DNA of 64,000 nt. Source: an uncultured Flavobacteriaceae bacterium. Its GTDB lineage: Bacteria > Bacteroidota > Bacteroidia > Flavobacteriales > Flavobacteriaceae. A model generated the notes under the pieces. It searched no databases, was not told where the DNA came from, and saw nothing but the letters and a program-made list of their open reading frames with translations. This document shows positions 42,812 to 51,955 of this stretch, piece after piece (within the stretch, counting starts at the first letter, position 1; each line of letters starts with the position of its first letter). Where the stretch lies: NCBI GenBank assembly GCA_947494325.1, contig CANLUS010000006.1, positions 62,001 to 126,000 of the forward strand, in the 5' to 3' direction. The position numbers and the translations under genes were made by a program.

Positions 42812-44151
42812 TAGATTCCTGTATAATTACTGGGTGAAATTGCTTTTAGTTCTGTTTTTATCTCGTTCGAAACTGATAAACCATCTATAAAATTTGCAAT
42901 TGACTGTTGGTTTATTTTTTCGTTGGTTCTCGTCAGTCCTTTGAGTGCTTCATAAGGATTTGGATAATTTTCTCTTCGCAATATGGTCTGAATTGCTTCT
43001 GCAACTACGGCCCAATTATTTTCTAAGTCTTGTTCGAATTTGTCTTTATTCAACAATAATTTATTCAGTCCCTTTAAGGTAGATTTAAATCCAATAATAG
43101 TATGAGCTAACGGAATTCCAACATTACGAAGAACAGTTGAATCTGTTAAATCTCGTTGTAGTCTGGAAATAGGAAGTTTAGCAGCTAAATGCTCAAAGAG
43201 CGCATTTGCAATTCCTAAATTACCTTCAGAATTTTCAAAATCTATCGGATTGACTTTATGAGGCATCGCAGAAGAACCTACTTCTCCTTTCTTAATTTTT
43301 TGTTTAAAATAGTCCATCGAAACATAGGTCCAAATATCTCTATTTAAATCAATTATGATGGTATTAATACGTTTTAAATTATCAAACAAGGCAGCCATAT
43401 GATCATAATGTTCAATCTGGGTGGTAGGGAAGGAATGTTGTAACCCTAAACCTTGTACAAAGTTCTTTCCGAATTCTCTCCAATCTATGGTTGAATAGGC
43501 CACTTTGTGTGCATTGAAATTACCAGTAGCACCTCCAAATTTTGCTGCACTCGGAATATCATTTAACAAATTGAACTGCTCTTTTAGGCGCACTACAAAA
43601 ACCTCAATTTCTTTACCTAATCTAGTTGGCGATGCAGGTTGACCATGTGTTCTGGCCAACATGGCAATATCAGCCCATTCAACAACCAATTCTTCTAATT
43701 TTTCTAGAACTTGTAAATACTCTTTAATATAGACATCACCGATGGCTTCCTTAATGGATAAAGGGATCGCTGTATTATTAATATCCTGAGACGTCAAGCC
43801 AAAATGGATAAATTCCTTGAATTCTTCAAGCTTAAGCTGGTCAAATTTTTCTTTGATAAAATATTCAACAGCCTTCACATCATGATTTGTTATACTTTCT
43901 ATGCTTTTGATCTGTTCAGCATCTTCCGTTGAAAATTCTGTATATATGCTACGTAGTGATTTAAATAAATTCGTGTCGAAATTTGATAATTGAGGTAATG
44001 GAATTTCGCAAAGCGCTATAAAATATTCTATCTCAACCTGAACCCGATATTTAATCAATGCTTCTTCCGAAAAAAAAGGCGCTAATTCATTTGTTTTATT
44101 TCTATATCTACCGTCAATGGGAGAGATAGCACTTAAGCTGTTTAGATTCAT
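42811..44151 (-). CDS. purB: Adenylosuccinate lyase
   Basis: A 446-residue fumarase/aspartase-superfamily enzyme that releases fumarate from SAICAR and from adenylosuccinate in purine synthesis. Marks are ISPIDGRYRNKT, the signature GSSAMPHKVNPIDFEN with the catalytic Ser loop, THGQPASPTRLGKE (catalytic His) and SLSAISPIDGR at the start. Length is close to the usual 447-456. A TATTTTTG element lies 23 bases upstream. Its stop overlaps the start of a lipoprotein gene. Confidence 0.96.
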   Translation of the reverse strand: MNLNSLSAISPIDGRYRNKTNELAPFFSEEALIKYRVQVEIEYFIALCEIPLPQLSNFDTNLFKSLRSIYTEFSTEDAEQIKSIESITNHDVKAVEYFIKEKFDQLKLEEFKEFIHFGLTSQDINNTAIPLSIKEAIGDVYIKEYLQVLEKLEELVVEWADIAMLARTHGQPASPTRLGKEIEVFVVRLKEQFNLLNDIPSAAKFGGATGNFNAHKVAYSTIDWREFGKNFVQGLGLQHSFPTTQIEHYDHMAALFDNLKRINTIIIDLNRDIWTYVSMDYFKQKIKKGEVGSSAMPHKVNPIDFENSEGNLGIANALFEHLAAKLPISRLQRDLTDSTVLRNVGIPLAHTIIGFKSTLKGLNKLLLNKDKFEQDLENNWAVVAEAIQTILRRENYPNPYEALKGLTRTNEKINQQSIANFIDGLSVSNEIKTELKAISPSNYTGI

Positions 44152-44173
44152 TATTCTTAGATCAATTAAAGAA

Positions 44174-44181
44174 CAAAAATA
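44174..44181 (-). promoter_or_regulatory. -7 promoter element (TATTTTTG) for purB
   Basis: Exact TAnnTTTG match reading leftward, 23 bases before the purB ATG. A TTG lies 24 bases upstream, just beyond the usual spacing range. Confidence 0.5.
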
Positions 44182-44221
44182 GCGATTTAGAAAGATTTAA
44201 ACAGACAAGAATGAAGTTATT

Positions 44222-44821
44222 TTAGGCAATATTATTTTTTGACATGAGGTCTAATATTTTTTTACCTCGCGTTTCATATGCCGGACTTTCATCGGGGATA
44301 TTTTTCTCAAGTATCATCTTCAATTCATAATGGATCCAAGAGTTTTTTAAACCTAAGAAATACAAGGCTTCCATAGCATGAGCTTTGGTTGCCACCTTGG
44401 TATCTTCTTTTCTAAGCCAATAGAAACATGTTTCGATAATCTGTTCTAATTGTTGCTGAGTTGCAATTATTTTAATGGGTGAATCAAATTTCGAATTGAT
44501 GTCCTGGGCAATTAGGTTACATATTTTAGCTGCGGGTCTAATTGCACTGTCATTTTCGAGGTTTCCAATATTTTTTGTGAAATATGGTAAACTGTACGCG
44601 ATCCAATCTAATCTATGCTCACAGACAATCTCTAATATAAGTGCGGCCTTTACTGAAGTTTCATTTTTATAGTCAAATGTAATTTCGATCAATGATTTAA
44701 AAAGCGTTTCCTCTTTTAAAACGATGCTACTAATCTTATCGCGATGAGATTTACTCATGCTCTTTATGGCATTTAATTCTTTGATTAAAGAATACTTCGT
44801 CATGTTTTTTACAGATTCCAT
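44222..44821 (-). CDS. Helical-repeat (HEAT/armadillo-like) protein next to purB
   Basis: A 199-residue all-helical protein without a signal peptide. Pairs of amphipathic helices (SVKAALILEIVCEHRLDWI, then IRPAAKICNLIAQDI, then VATKAHAMEALYFLGL) suggest HEAT-type repeats. Flavobacterial relatives are often labelled adenylosuccinate lyase in databases, but none of the lyase motifs (no GSSxMPxKxN) occurs, so the label comes from the neighbour. It is upstream of purB on the same strand with a promoter-bearing spacer of 70 bases. Function unknown. Confidence 0.75.
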   Translation of the reverse strand: MESVKNMTKYSLIKELNAIKSMSKSHRDKISSIVLKEETLFKSLIEITFDYKNETSVKAALILEIVCEHRLDWIAYSLPYFTKNIGNLENDSAIRPAAKICNLIAQDINSKFDSPIKIIATQQQLEQIIETCFYWLRKEDTKVATKAHAMEALYFLGLKNSWIHYELKMILEKNIPDESPAYETRGKKILDLMSKNNIA

Positions 44822-44974
44822 TAGTTGAAAAGTTGTTGTGTTTAGGGTGAATACAAAAACTTTGGATTATATAAACTCTTTTTTATTGAAAATAGTATAT
44901 GATTTGTACACTATTTTATCCTTAATAATTTAACTAAATGATTCTCTTATAATTGTGCTTATAAATTTTAAAAG

Positions 44975-45012
44975 AAAAAGCTTCACTCAAACCTAATTGA
45001 GGGAAGCTTTTT
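44975..45012. terminator. Bidirectional terminator after the FAS1 lipoprotein gene
   Basis: AAAAAGCTTC and GAAGCTTTTT enclose an inner CTCAA/TTGAG pair. The stem is long with A/T flanks on both sides. It lies 31 bases past the stop of the minus-strand FAS1 gene. Confidence 0.85.
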
Positions 45013-45043
45013 ACAAATCTAATTAATCAAACTACTATGTATT

Positions 45044-46444
45044 TTAATTAGCGGTTAGCGGTGGTAAGATCACTTTATCAATAACGTGAATTACGCCGTT
45101 AGCTGCTTGAACATTGGTAGCAACAATATTGCTTATTCGGTTATTAGAATCGGTCAAAGTCGCACCACCAGTAATATTAGCAGTGATATCTCCCCCAAGA
45201 GTACCGACGGTCATATTATCCATTAATTGAGAATCAAGAACATTTGCACCTCCTACAACGTGATACGTCAAGGTTGCATTTAATGTCGGTTCTGCAATAT
45301 CTGCCAATCCTGTAGCACTCAACTCTGTTAGTAGTGATGTGAACGCGTCATTTGTTGGAGCAAACACCGTAAAAGGAGCTGGGTCTGTGCCATCTGCGGT
45401 CGATAATATACTTACAAAATCGGTAGTTAATCTACTATCCGTCAAAGCGGCAACCAAGGTGCTAAACGTTGGGTCGGCCAATGCAAAATCTACAACTGTT
45501 GGTAAACCAATCACAGCATCTACTGCATGAATAACACCATTCTCTGCAATTACATCGGCTACTGCTACAGTCGAAACACCATTAAACTTCACGCCATCCG
45601 ATGTGTTGTAATATATACTCATCGCATTGGCACCGGCACCTGTTGCTTTCGTATTTGCATATCCTGCTCCTGCAGTTGTTAAATCTGTTGAAAGTGTAAC
45701 TCCGTCTAGAACATGATTCAATAAAACCTGGGTTAAGGTAGCAACCTCAATATCTCCTAGCGCCGCTCCATCTAAAAAGGTTACAAATGCAGCATCTACT
45801 GGTGCTAACACAGTAAAAGGTCCACCAGAATCCACTGTTGTTACTAAATCTGCAGCAGTTAAAGCAGCAACTAAATTAGAAAAAGATGAATTTGCTACAG
45901 CGTGTGTGGCAATAGAAGGTAATCCAATTACATTATCTACTAAATGGATAATTCCATTATCTACCAAATTGTCGGCACCAGTTACTGTTGAAACACCATT
46001 TAGTTTAACACCAGAGCTGATATCCACATACATACTCATTGCCTGAGCAGCAGCAGTAGAAGTCGCTAATGTTTTTATGTAACCAGTTTCTAATGCTGAA
46101 GATTGAACCGCACCACTTACTACATGATTTAATAGTATTTCTTTAAGTGTTGCAGTTGGTACTGCATCTAAGTCTGCAAATCCATTTGCTGCTAAAAACG
46201 CATCAAATGCCGCGTTGTTTGGAGCAAAGACAGTAAAAGGTCCAGCACCACTAAGTGTTGTGGCCAGATCAGCTTTCTGAACTGCCGCTAATAATGAACT
46301 ATAATCTGCACCTGCATTTATTACAAAATCTGTCACTGTGTTCGTCCCCATTGGAGTTCCGTCGTCGTCATTACTACATGACAGGATAAGCACTGACATG
46401 AGTAAAATCATAATTACATTAAATTTTTTTGATAAGTTTTTCAT
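45044..46444 (-). CDS. Lipoprotein with three fasciclin (FAS1) domains
   Basis: A 466-residue protein with signal peptide and lipobox LSC (Cys23), then three FAS1 repeats at about 38-172, 177-314 and 316-463. Each repeat has the FAS1 H1 motif (FTVFAPNNAAFD, FTVLAPVDAAF, FTVFAPTNDAF), a central LLNHV or LTYHV stretch, and the closing NGxIHxVDxVI. FAS1 domains mediate adhesion and extracellular contacts; in flavobacteria such lipoproteins are outer-membrane or surface proteins. Single-gene unit closed by a strong terminator. Confidence 0.93.
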   Translation of the reverse strand: MKNLSKKFNVIMILLMSVLILSCSNDDDGTPMGTNTVTDFVINAGADYSSLLAAVQKADLATTLSGAGPFTVFAPNNAAFDAFLAANGFADLDAVPTATLKEILLNHVVSGAVQSSALETGYIKTLATSTAAAQAMSMYVDISSGVKLNGVSTVTGADNLVDNGIIHLVDNVIGLPSIATHAVANSSFSNLVAALTAADLVTTVDSGGPFTVLAPVDAAFVTFLDGAALGDIEVATLTQVLLNHVLDGVTLSTDLTTAGAGYANTKATGAGANAMSIYYNTSDGVKFNGVSTVAVADVIAENGVIHAVDAVIGLPTVVDFALADPTFSTLVAALTDSRLTTDFVSILSTADGTDPAPFTVFAPTNDAFTSLLTELSATGLADIAEPTLNATLTYHVVGGANVLDSQLMDNMTVGTLGGDITANITGGATLTDSNNRISNIVATNVQAANGVIHVIDKVILPPLTAN

Positions 46445-46635
46445 TCATCTAAAGTTTAAATTCTCGACGAAGTTAGAAAATAATGTTTAATCTTTTTTAT
46501 AAAAAATTAAACAAAAGTAAGTTTTATAATATATTTAACATTTGGTATAACCTTTGATTTATACCGAGAAGTTTCTTTCTTTGTTATTAAAAGAAGTCAA
46601 TACAACAAAAACAACATTTAAGAGTTATAAGAATA

Positions 46636-47361
46636 ATGAAAGCAAAAAATTATATACCTATCTTAGTTTTAGCATTGCTTTTTTGCGTCAATTTTACGTT
46701 TGCTCAAACGAATAAATTTGACTCAAACGGCAAGCGTCATGGAGTTTGGAAGAAGTACTATAAGAACAAAAGAATCCGATATTCTGGAACATTTGATCAT
46801 GGGAAAGAAGTTGGAACTTTTAAATTTTATTCTGCAGCGAATTCTGATTTCCCGAGTGTTATAAAGGTGTATAAAAATGGAAGTGATTCGGCTGATGTAA
46901 CGTTCTATGCCCTTGACGGAAAGTTAGAAAGCAAAGGTTTAATGATAGGTAAGAATCGAGAAGGGAAGTGGTTATATTATCACGAGGATGGTAAAACGTT
47001 AATGTCTGAAGAAACCTATAAAAATGGAAAATTACACGGTCCTTACAAAACATTTTATAATTCAGGTAAGCCAACTGAAGTTGCAAATTATTTAAATGGT
47101 TTATTGGATGGATCCTATAAAAAATATGCAATAAAAGGTCATATTTATCAAGACTTTACCTATAAACAAGGGAAGCTAAATGGATTAGCAACATATTACA
47201 ATAGAAAGACCGGAGAAATTACTACAAAAGGTACTTTCAGAGATGATGTAAGAATTGGCACCTGGGAAAACTATGCTGATGGGGAGTTGGTGAGCACCGA
47301 ACAACCGAATAAAAAGAAGCCACCAAGAAAAAAAACAAATAAGAATACTAAGAAACAATAG
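46636..47361 (+). CDS. Exported YwqK/MORN-repeat protein
   Basis: A 241-residue protein with a signal peptide ending FAQ (residue 24). The rest consists of about seven MORN-like units (GKRHGVWKKYYKNKRIRYSG, GKLHGPYKTFYNSGKPTEVA, GLLDGSYKKYAIKG, GKLNGLATYYNR). This matches the YwqK family, sometimes called an antitoxin after a Bacillus toxin pair. No toxin gene lies nearby, and the protein is exported, so the name should not be taken as a function. The C-terminal 20 residues are Lys/Pro-rich and disordered. Confidence 0.82.
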   Translation: MKAKNYIPILVLALLFCVNFTFAQTNKFDSNGKRHGVWKKYYKNKRIRYSGTFDHGKEVGTFKFYSAANSDFPSVIKVYKNGSDSADVTFYALDGKLESKGLMIGKNREGKWLYYHEDGKTLMSEETYKNGKLHGPYKTFYNSGKPTEVANYLNGLLDGSYKKYAIKGHIYQDFTYKQGKLNGLATYYNRKTGEITTKGTFRDDVRIGTWENYADGELVSTEQPNKKKPPRKKTNKNTKKQ

Positions 47362-47398
47362 ATTAACCGAGATTGTGCGCTAAACATACCTCAACTTT

Positions 47399-47426
47399 AA
47401 CCGCGGCTTATGCTGCGGTTTTTTTA
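47399..47426 (+). terminator. Terminator between the YwqK-like gene and mnmA
   Basis: AACCGC, loop of about 10 bases, GCGGTT, then further T (47421-47425). It lies 37 bases after the YwqK stop and before the mnmA promoter element. Confidence 0.8.
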
Positions 47427-47448
47427 TGCGTAAAACTTACAATTTCTG

Positions 47449-47456
47449 TATCTTTG
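47449..47456 (+). promoter_or_regulatory. -7 promoter element (TATCTTTG) for mnmA
   Basis: Exact TAnnTTTG match 18 bases before the mnmA ATG, right after the upstream terminator. No clear TTG at -33. Confidence 0.5.
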
Positions 47457-47474
47457 CAACCTTATTTATAAAAA

Positions 47475-48662
47475 ATGAAAAGAGTAATTGTAGGACTGTC
47501 GGGAGGTGTTGATTCAAGTGTTGCTGCCTATTTATTGAAGGAGCAAGGTTATGAAGTGATAGGTTTGTTTATGAAGAATTGGCACGATGATTCTGTTACA
47601 ATTTCAAATGAATGTCCTTGGTTAGAAGATAGTAATGATGCTATGTTAGTAGCCGAAAAGTTAGGTATACCATTTCAAGTGGTCGATTTGAGCGAGCAAT
47701 ACAAGGAGCGAATTGTTGACTATATGTTTCGTGAATATAAAATGGGAAGAACGCCAAACCCTGACGTTTTGTGTAATAGAGAGATCAAATTTGATGTTTT
47801 TTTAAAGATTGCATTAGATTTAGGAGCCGATTATGTTGCTACGGGTCATTACTGTCGTAAATCTCAGTTTGATAGAGATGGAGAAACGATCTATCAATTA
47901 TTAGCTGGTAAGGATGTAAACAAGGATCAATCTTATTTTCTGTGTCAATTATCTCAAGCACAGCTTTCGAAATCCTTGTTTCCAATTGGAGAATTGACAA
48001 AACCGGAAGTTCGGAAAATTGCCACTAGTTTAGATTTAATTACAGCAGATAAAAAAGATTCACAAGGCTTGTGCTTTATCGGAAAAGTTCGGTTACCGGA
48101 ATTTCTACAACAGAAATTACAACCTAAAGAAGGGAGTATTATTCAGATACCAAACGAGTCTAAAGTGTTTGATACTCTGGAAGTAAAATATAAAACTAAA
48201 AAAGAAGAGTTAAGAGCAAAAGCATCTAAGTATAACTATTCTCAAAAAGATGGAAAGGTTGTGGGTACGCATCAAGGTGCGCATTATTTCACCAAAGGAC
48301 AGCGTAAAGGTCTCGCTGTTGGAGGTACGTCAGAACCACTTTTTGTTATAGAAACGGATGTGGAAGAGAATATTATTTACACCGGAGAAGGAAAAAACCA
48401 TAGAGGCTTATATAGAAATGTTTTGTTTGTTTCGAATGAAGAACTACATTGGATACGTGAAGATATGGTCTTAATCGATGGGCAAAGTTTAAAGGTGCAG
48501 GCAAGAATTAGATATAGGCAAGCCTTAGAGAGTGCTACCTTGTTTAAAGTTGAAGAAGGTTTATATGTTGAATTTGAAGAAAATCAATCTGCAATTACCG
48601 AAGGCCAGTTTGTTGCATGGTATCAAGATGACGAGTTATTAGGATCAGGAGTAATTTCTTAA
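47475..48662 (+). CDS. mnmA: tRNA-specific 2-thiouridylase MnmA
   Basis: A 395-residue ATP-pyrophosphatase that thiolates U34 of Lys, Glu and Gln tRNAs. The PP-loop [15 protein letters not shown] is at about 8-22. The two catalytic Cys are in [14 protein letters not shown] and QGLCFIGKV, and HGxxF-type [17 protein letters not shown] follows. Length is typical. First gene of a plus-strand unit with the nitronate monooxygenase family gene (10-base gap) and the GIN-domain gene. Confidence 0.97.
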   Translation: MKRVIVGLSGGVDSSVAAYLLKEQGYEVIGLFMKNWHDDSVTISNECPWLEDSNDAMLVAEKLGIPFQVVDLSEQYKERIVDYMFREYKMGRTPNPDVLCNREIKFDVFLKIALDLGADYVATGHYCRKSQFDRDGETIYQLLAGKDVNKDQSYFLCQLSQAQLSKSLFPIGELTKPEVRKIATSLDLITADKKDSQGLCFIGKVRLPEFLQQKLQPKEGSIIQIPNESKVFDTLEVKYKTKKEELRAKASKYNYSQKDGKVVGTHQGAHYFTKGQRKGLAVGGTSEPLFVIETDVEENIIYTGEGKNHRGLYRNVLFVSNEELHWIREDMVLIDGQSLKVQARIRYRQALESATLFKVEEGLYVEFEENQSAITEGQFVAWYQDDELLGSGVIS

Positions 48663-48672
48663 ATTTAACGAT

Positions 48673-49614
48673 ATGAAAAATAAAATTACCCAACTTTTCA
48701 ATATTGAATATCCCTTGATCCAAGCAGGAATGATCTGGGCAAGTGGTTGGAAATTAGCCGCTGCTGTGAGTAATGCAGGTGGCCTAGGACTTATTGGTGC
48801 CGGTTCTATGTATCCTGATGTTTTACGTGAACATATCCGAAAATGTAAGAAAGCGACTGCCAAACCTTTTGGAGTGAATGTACCAATGCTATATCCTAAC
48901 ATTGAAGAAATTCTTAATATTATTGTGGAAGAAGAAGTTAAAATAGTTTTCACTTCTGCTGGTAATCCAAAGACATGGACTGCCTTTCTAAAAGAAAAAG
49001 GCATAGTTGTTGTACATGTAGTGAGTAGTTTAAAATTTGCTTTAAAAGCACAAGAGGCTGGGGTAGACGCTGTAGTGGCAGAAGGTTTTGAAGCAGGTGG
49101 ACATAATGGTAGAGATGAAATGACTACTTTTACCTTATTGCCTATTGTGAAGGAACAACTAAAGATTCCTCTCATTGCTGCTGGAGGGATAGCGACAGGA
49201 AGAGGAATGTTGGCAGCAATAGTACTTGGAGCAGATGCGGTACAAATTGGAAGTAGATTCGTGGCCAGTATTGAAGCTTCCTCGCATATCAATTTTAAGG
49301 AAGAAGTTGTGAAAGCCAAAGAAGGGGCAACGCAGTTAACCTTGAAAGAATTAGCTCCGGTACGTCTTTTAAAAAATAAATTCTATGACGATGTTCAAGA
49401 ATTATATAGTAAGGCACCCACGGTAGAGCAGCTGAAAGAATTATTAGGAAGGGCACGAGCTAAACGAGGAATGTTCGAGGGAGATTTGGAAGAAGGGGAA
49501 TTAGAAATAGGACAAATAGCAGGATTGATACATGACATAAAACCAGCAAAAGAAATTGTAAAAGAAATAATTACTGAATACACCAATGTAAAACAACTAA
49601 TAGCAACCCTATGA
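48673..49614 (+). CDS. Nitronate monooxygenase-family flavoprotein (2-nitropropane dioxygenase/FabK type)
   Basis: A 313-residue FMN TIM-barrel enzyme. Motifs are YPLIQAGMIWASGWKLAAAV, SNAGGLGLIGAGSM, FTSAGNPKTWT, AEGFEAGGHNGRDE (catalytic His in the GGH loop) and LIAAGGIATGRGMLAAI with GADAVQIGSRF for phosphate binding. It oxidises nitronates in some members; others are FabK enoyl-ACP reductases, and the EGFEAGGHNG loop fits both. The real substrate is open. Its stop overlaps the next gene (ATGA). Confidence 0.88.
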   Translation: MKNKITQLFNIEYPLIQAGMIWASGWKLAAAVSNAGGLGLIGAGSMYPDVLREHIRKCKKATAKPFGVNVPMLYPNIEEILNIIVEEEVKIVFTSAGNPKTWTAFLKEKGIVVVHVVSSLKFALKAQEAGVDAVVAEGFEAGGHNGRDEMTTFTLLPIVKEQLKIPLIAAGGIATGRGMLAAIVLGADAVQIGSRFVASIEASSHINFKEEVVKAKEGATQLTLKELAPVRLLKNKFYDDVQELYSKAPTVEQLKELLGRARAKRGMFEGDLEEGELEIGQIAGLIHDIKPAKEIVKEIITEYTNVKQLIATL

Positions 49615-50459
49615 GAAAAACACTACTTATTGCAATGACACTTTTTTGTGTTGTTGCCACAGCTCAGAAAAAAGCTAAAATTAAAGGTAACAAGACTGTT
49701 ATTACTGAAGAAAGAACATTTGAATTCTTCTCAAGTATTGAGCTAAACGACAAAATAGAATTAACCTTAAAACAGAGCGAATCTAATAGGTTAGTGATTG
49801 AAGCTGATGAAAATTTGCATGACGTGGTTGAATCTGAGATCGAAAGTGGAACTTTGGTTCTTTCTTTGAATAAGCGAATTACAAGTTCTAAGAGATTTCG
49901 ACTGACGTTATATATAGAAGATTTAGATATAATTAAATTAAATGATGATAGTGAAATTCTGAGCGATGAGAAATTCGATTTTTTTGATTTGAAAATGATT
50001 TTAAACGACAAGTCTGATGTTGAAATGAATATTGAAGCGCAATTTTTTAGTTTAGAATCGAACGAAAAATCTCGAGGAAATGTGACAGTGAAAGCTGATA
50101 GTATTTCTATTCATATGAAGGAATCTTCAAAGATAAAATATTTCGTCAATACTCAGAAAATTCAAGTGAATTCTGAAGGCAGTTCTACAGGAGAATTTGT
50201 CGGAAAAACGAATGATTTAGTATTAGTTGCTAATGATAATTCTTCTTTTAGAGGAAATGAGTTAGAAGCTAAAGAAATCAAGCTTGATGCTTCAAACAGT
50301 ACTAATTCATATGTACATGCAAAAAATAATTTGATTCTTACATTGCAAAATAAATCGAAAGTTTACATTTTCGGAAGTCCTACAATAGAGATTAAATCAT
50401 TTGAAGATGCTTCGAGTATTTTTAAACGTGAATCGATGAAATTACTTGAGAAATTATAA
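49611..50459 (+). CDS. Exported GIN-domain (DUF2807) protein
   Basis: A 282-residue protein with a signal peptide (about 1-19, ending TAQ). The mature region has the GIN/DUF2807 beta-helix plan: FEFFSSIELNDKIELTLKQ at the start, then repeated strands with SNRLVIEADENL, GTLVLSLNKRI, GEFVGKTNDLVLVAND and AKNNLILTLQNKSKVYI. These proteins form short right-handed beta-solenoids and are probably cell-surface or periplasmic; function unknown. ATG overlaps the previous stop (ATGA), so translation is coupled. Confidence 0.83.
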   Translation: MRKTLLIAMTLFCVVATAQKKAKIKGNKTVITEERTFEFFSSIELNDKIELTLKQSESNRLVIEADENLHDVVESEIESGTLVLSLNKRITSSKRFRLTLYIEDLDIIKLNDDSEILSDEKFDFFDLKMILNDKSDVEMNIEAQFFSLESNEKSRGNVTVKADSISIHMKESSKIKYFVNTQKIQVNSEGSSTGEFVGKTNDLVLVANDNSSFRGNELEAKEIKLDASNSTNSYVHAKNNLILTLQNKSKVYIFGSPTIEIKSFEDASSIFKRESMKLLEKL

Positions 50460-50467
50460 ACGCGAAG

Positions 50468-51394
50468 TTATTTGGGTATTTTTATATAATAAGCTTTACG
50501 TGATTTATTATTTAATTTGTTTTCTCGTAACCACGGATTATGGATTTTTAATTCTTTGTAATTCGTTTGAAATTTTTTAGCAAAACTCGCTATGTTCGTA
50601 ATTGCAGTATCGACTTTTACTTTATAACTTTCAGGTAATTCATAAAGATCCTCTTGATCGTAATGAAATCCGTATTTTTTTGGTTGGGCTAAAATCTCTT
50701 TCGCCGCGATAATTCTAGGTACGTAACGTTGCGTATTTTCTCCAGCTAAAACATCATAATAACTATTCACTTGTTGAGTATTAAGTTTACCATTTAGACC
50801 GCCGTTGCCGTCATGATAAGCTGCAGCAGCTAAAGTCCAAGTGCCAAATTTTTTCTTAGCTTTTAATAAGTAATCGCAAGCTGCTCTAGTGGCTTTTTCT
50901 AGATGATAGCGTTCATCAACGTTGCCATTTACTTCCAAGCCATTTTCTCTTGCAGCTGCTTTTAATAATTGCCAAAATCCTTTAGCACCAGCCGGTGAAG
51001 TGACATTGCGTAAATTACTTTCAATAACTGCCAAATATTTAAAATCATCAGGAACACCTTTTTCCTTTAAAATTGGTTCAATAATTGGAAAATATTTATT
51101 GGTACGCTTTATCCATAACAAAGCATTCGACTGCCAATAAGTGTTGACCAAAAGTTCTCTATCAATTCTTTCTTTTATATCATGTTTTTCAATTGGAACA
51201 CGCTCTCCAGCAAATGTCAAGTCTTCAGGAATTTTTATTGCTTTGATATTATAAGAATCACTAGTTATCTTTAGATCTGATTTTTCGATAACGATTGGAT
51301 TTTGCTCAGGATCTTTTTCTTGTACTGCATTAATGAGCACACCACAAACGACAATGATAGCTAGTAGAAGAATTAATTTATGTGATTTCTGCAT
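50468..51394 (-). CDS. Lytic transglycosylase (SLT domain), membrane-anchored
   Basis: A 308-residue protein with an N-terminal hydrophobic helix (about 7-24). The SLT domain at about 100-215 has the catalytic Glu in LAVIESNLRN, then SPAGAKGFWQLLKAAARENG and ACDYLLKAKKKFGTWTLAAAA, the goose-lysozyme-like signature. The C-terminus (ASFAKKFQTNYKELKIHNPW) resembles part of a LysM motif that binds glycan. It cleaves the glycan backbone of peptidoglycan in the periplasm. Last gene of the mtaB-led minus-strand unit. Confidence 0.91.
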   Translation of the reverse strand: MQKSHKLILLLAIIVVCGVLINAVQEKDPEQNPIVIEKSDLKITSDSYNIKAIKIPEDLTFAGERVPIEKHDIKERIDRELLVNTYWQSNALLWIKRTNKYFPIIEPILKEKGVPDDFKYLAVIESNLRNVTSPAGAKGFWQLLKAAARENGLEVNGNVDERYHLEKATRAACDYLLKAKKKFGTWTLAAAAYHDGNGGLNGKLNTQQVNSYYDVLAGENTQRYVPRIIAAKEILAQPKKYGFHYDQEDLYELPESYKVKVDTAITNIASFAKKFQTNYKELKIHNPWLRENKLNNKSRKAYYIKIPK

Positions 51395-51403
51395 AATATG
51401 TTT

Positions 51404-51943
51404 TTAAAATGGTGATTTATAATCTGTAAAAGACAACCCATGTTTATCTTTTTCTGAAATAATTGGTTTTTCAATATTCCAATCAATATTCAAATTTTTA
51501 TCATTCCAATCAATAGAAACTTCAGATTCTTTATGATAATAATTTGTACATTTATAATTGAAAATTGTGTCATTTTCTAAGACTAGAAAACCATGCGCAA
51601 AACCTACTGGAACATATAATTGTTGTTTTGTTGTACCCGACAAAATCATTTTAAAATGTTTGCCATAGGTTAAAGAATCTTTTCTTAAGTCAACAACAAC
51701 ATCTAAAACGCTACCAGAGATAACTCTAATCAATTTTCCTTGAGCATAGGGAGGTTTTTGAAAATGCAATCCACGTAATACGCCTTTTTGAGAACAAGAT
51801 TCATTGTCTTGAACAAACTGAACCGCTATTATTTGATCCAACTTTATTTTATTATAACTTTCTAAAAAGTAACCTCTTGTATCTTTATGGAGAGTTGGTG
51901 TTAGAATTAACACATCTTTTATAAAAGTTTCTTCAATTTTCAT
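51404..51943 (-). CDS. rfbC: dTDP-4-dehydrorhamnose 3,5-epimerase (RmlC/RfbC)
   Basis: A 179-residue cupin-fold epimerase of dTDP-rhamnose synthesis. Marks are GYFLESYNK, SCSQKGVLRGLHFQKPP (catalytic His), GSVLDVVVDLRKDS, FVPVGFAHGFLVL in the form YVPVGFAHGFLVLEND and the C-terminal YYHKESEVSIDWND. Length is typical. No rfbA, rfbB or rfbD is nearby, so it is an orphan copy here and may serve another nucleotide sugar or a surface glycan operon elsewhere. It sits between a hydrolase and a lytic transglycosylase in the same unit. Confidence 0.93.
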   Translation of the reverse strand: MKIEETFIKDVLILTPTLHKDTRGYFLESYNKIKLDQIIAVQFVQDNESCSQKGVLRGLHFQKPPYAQGKLIRVISGSVLDVVVDLRKDSLTYGKHFKMILSGTTKQQLYVPVGFAHGFLVLENDTIFNYKCTNYYHKESEVSIDWNDKNLNIDWNIEKPIISEKDKHGLSFTDYKSPF

Positions 51944-51955
51944 TGCCGCAATGTA

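Noticed and set aside
46636-47361. YwqK-like protein as a toxin-antitoxin system
   Set aside because: No toxin partner lies nearby and the protein has a signal peptide, so the antitoxin name is not supported.
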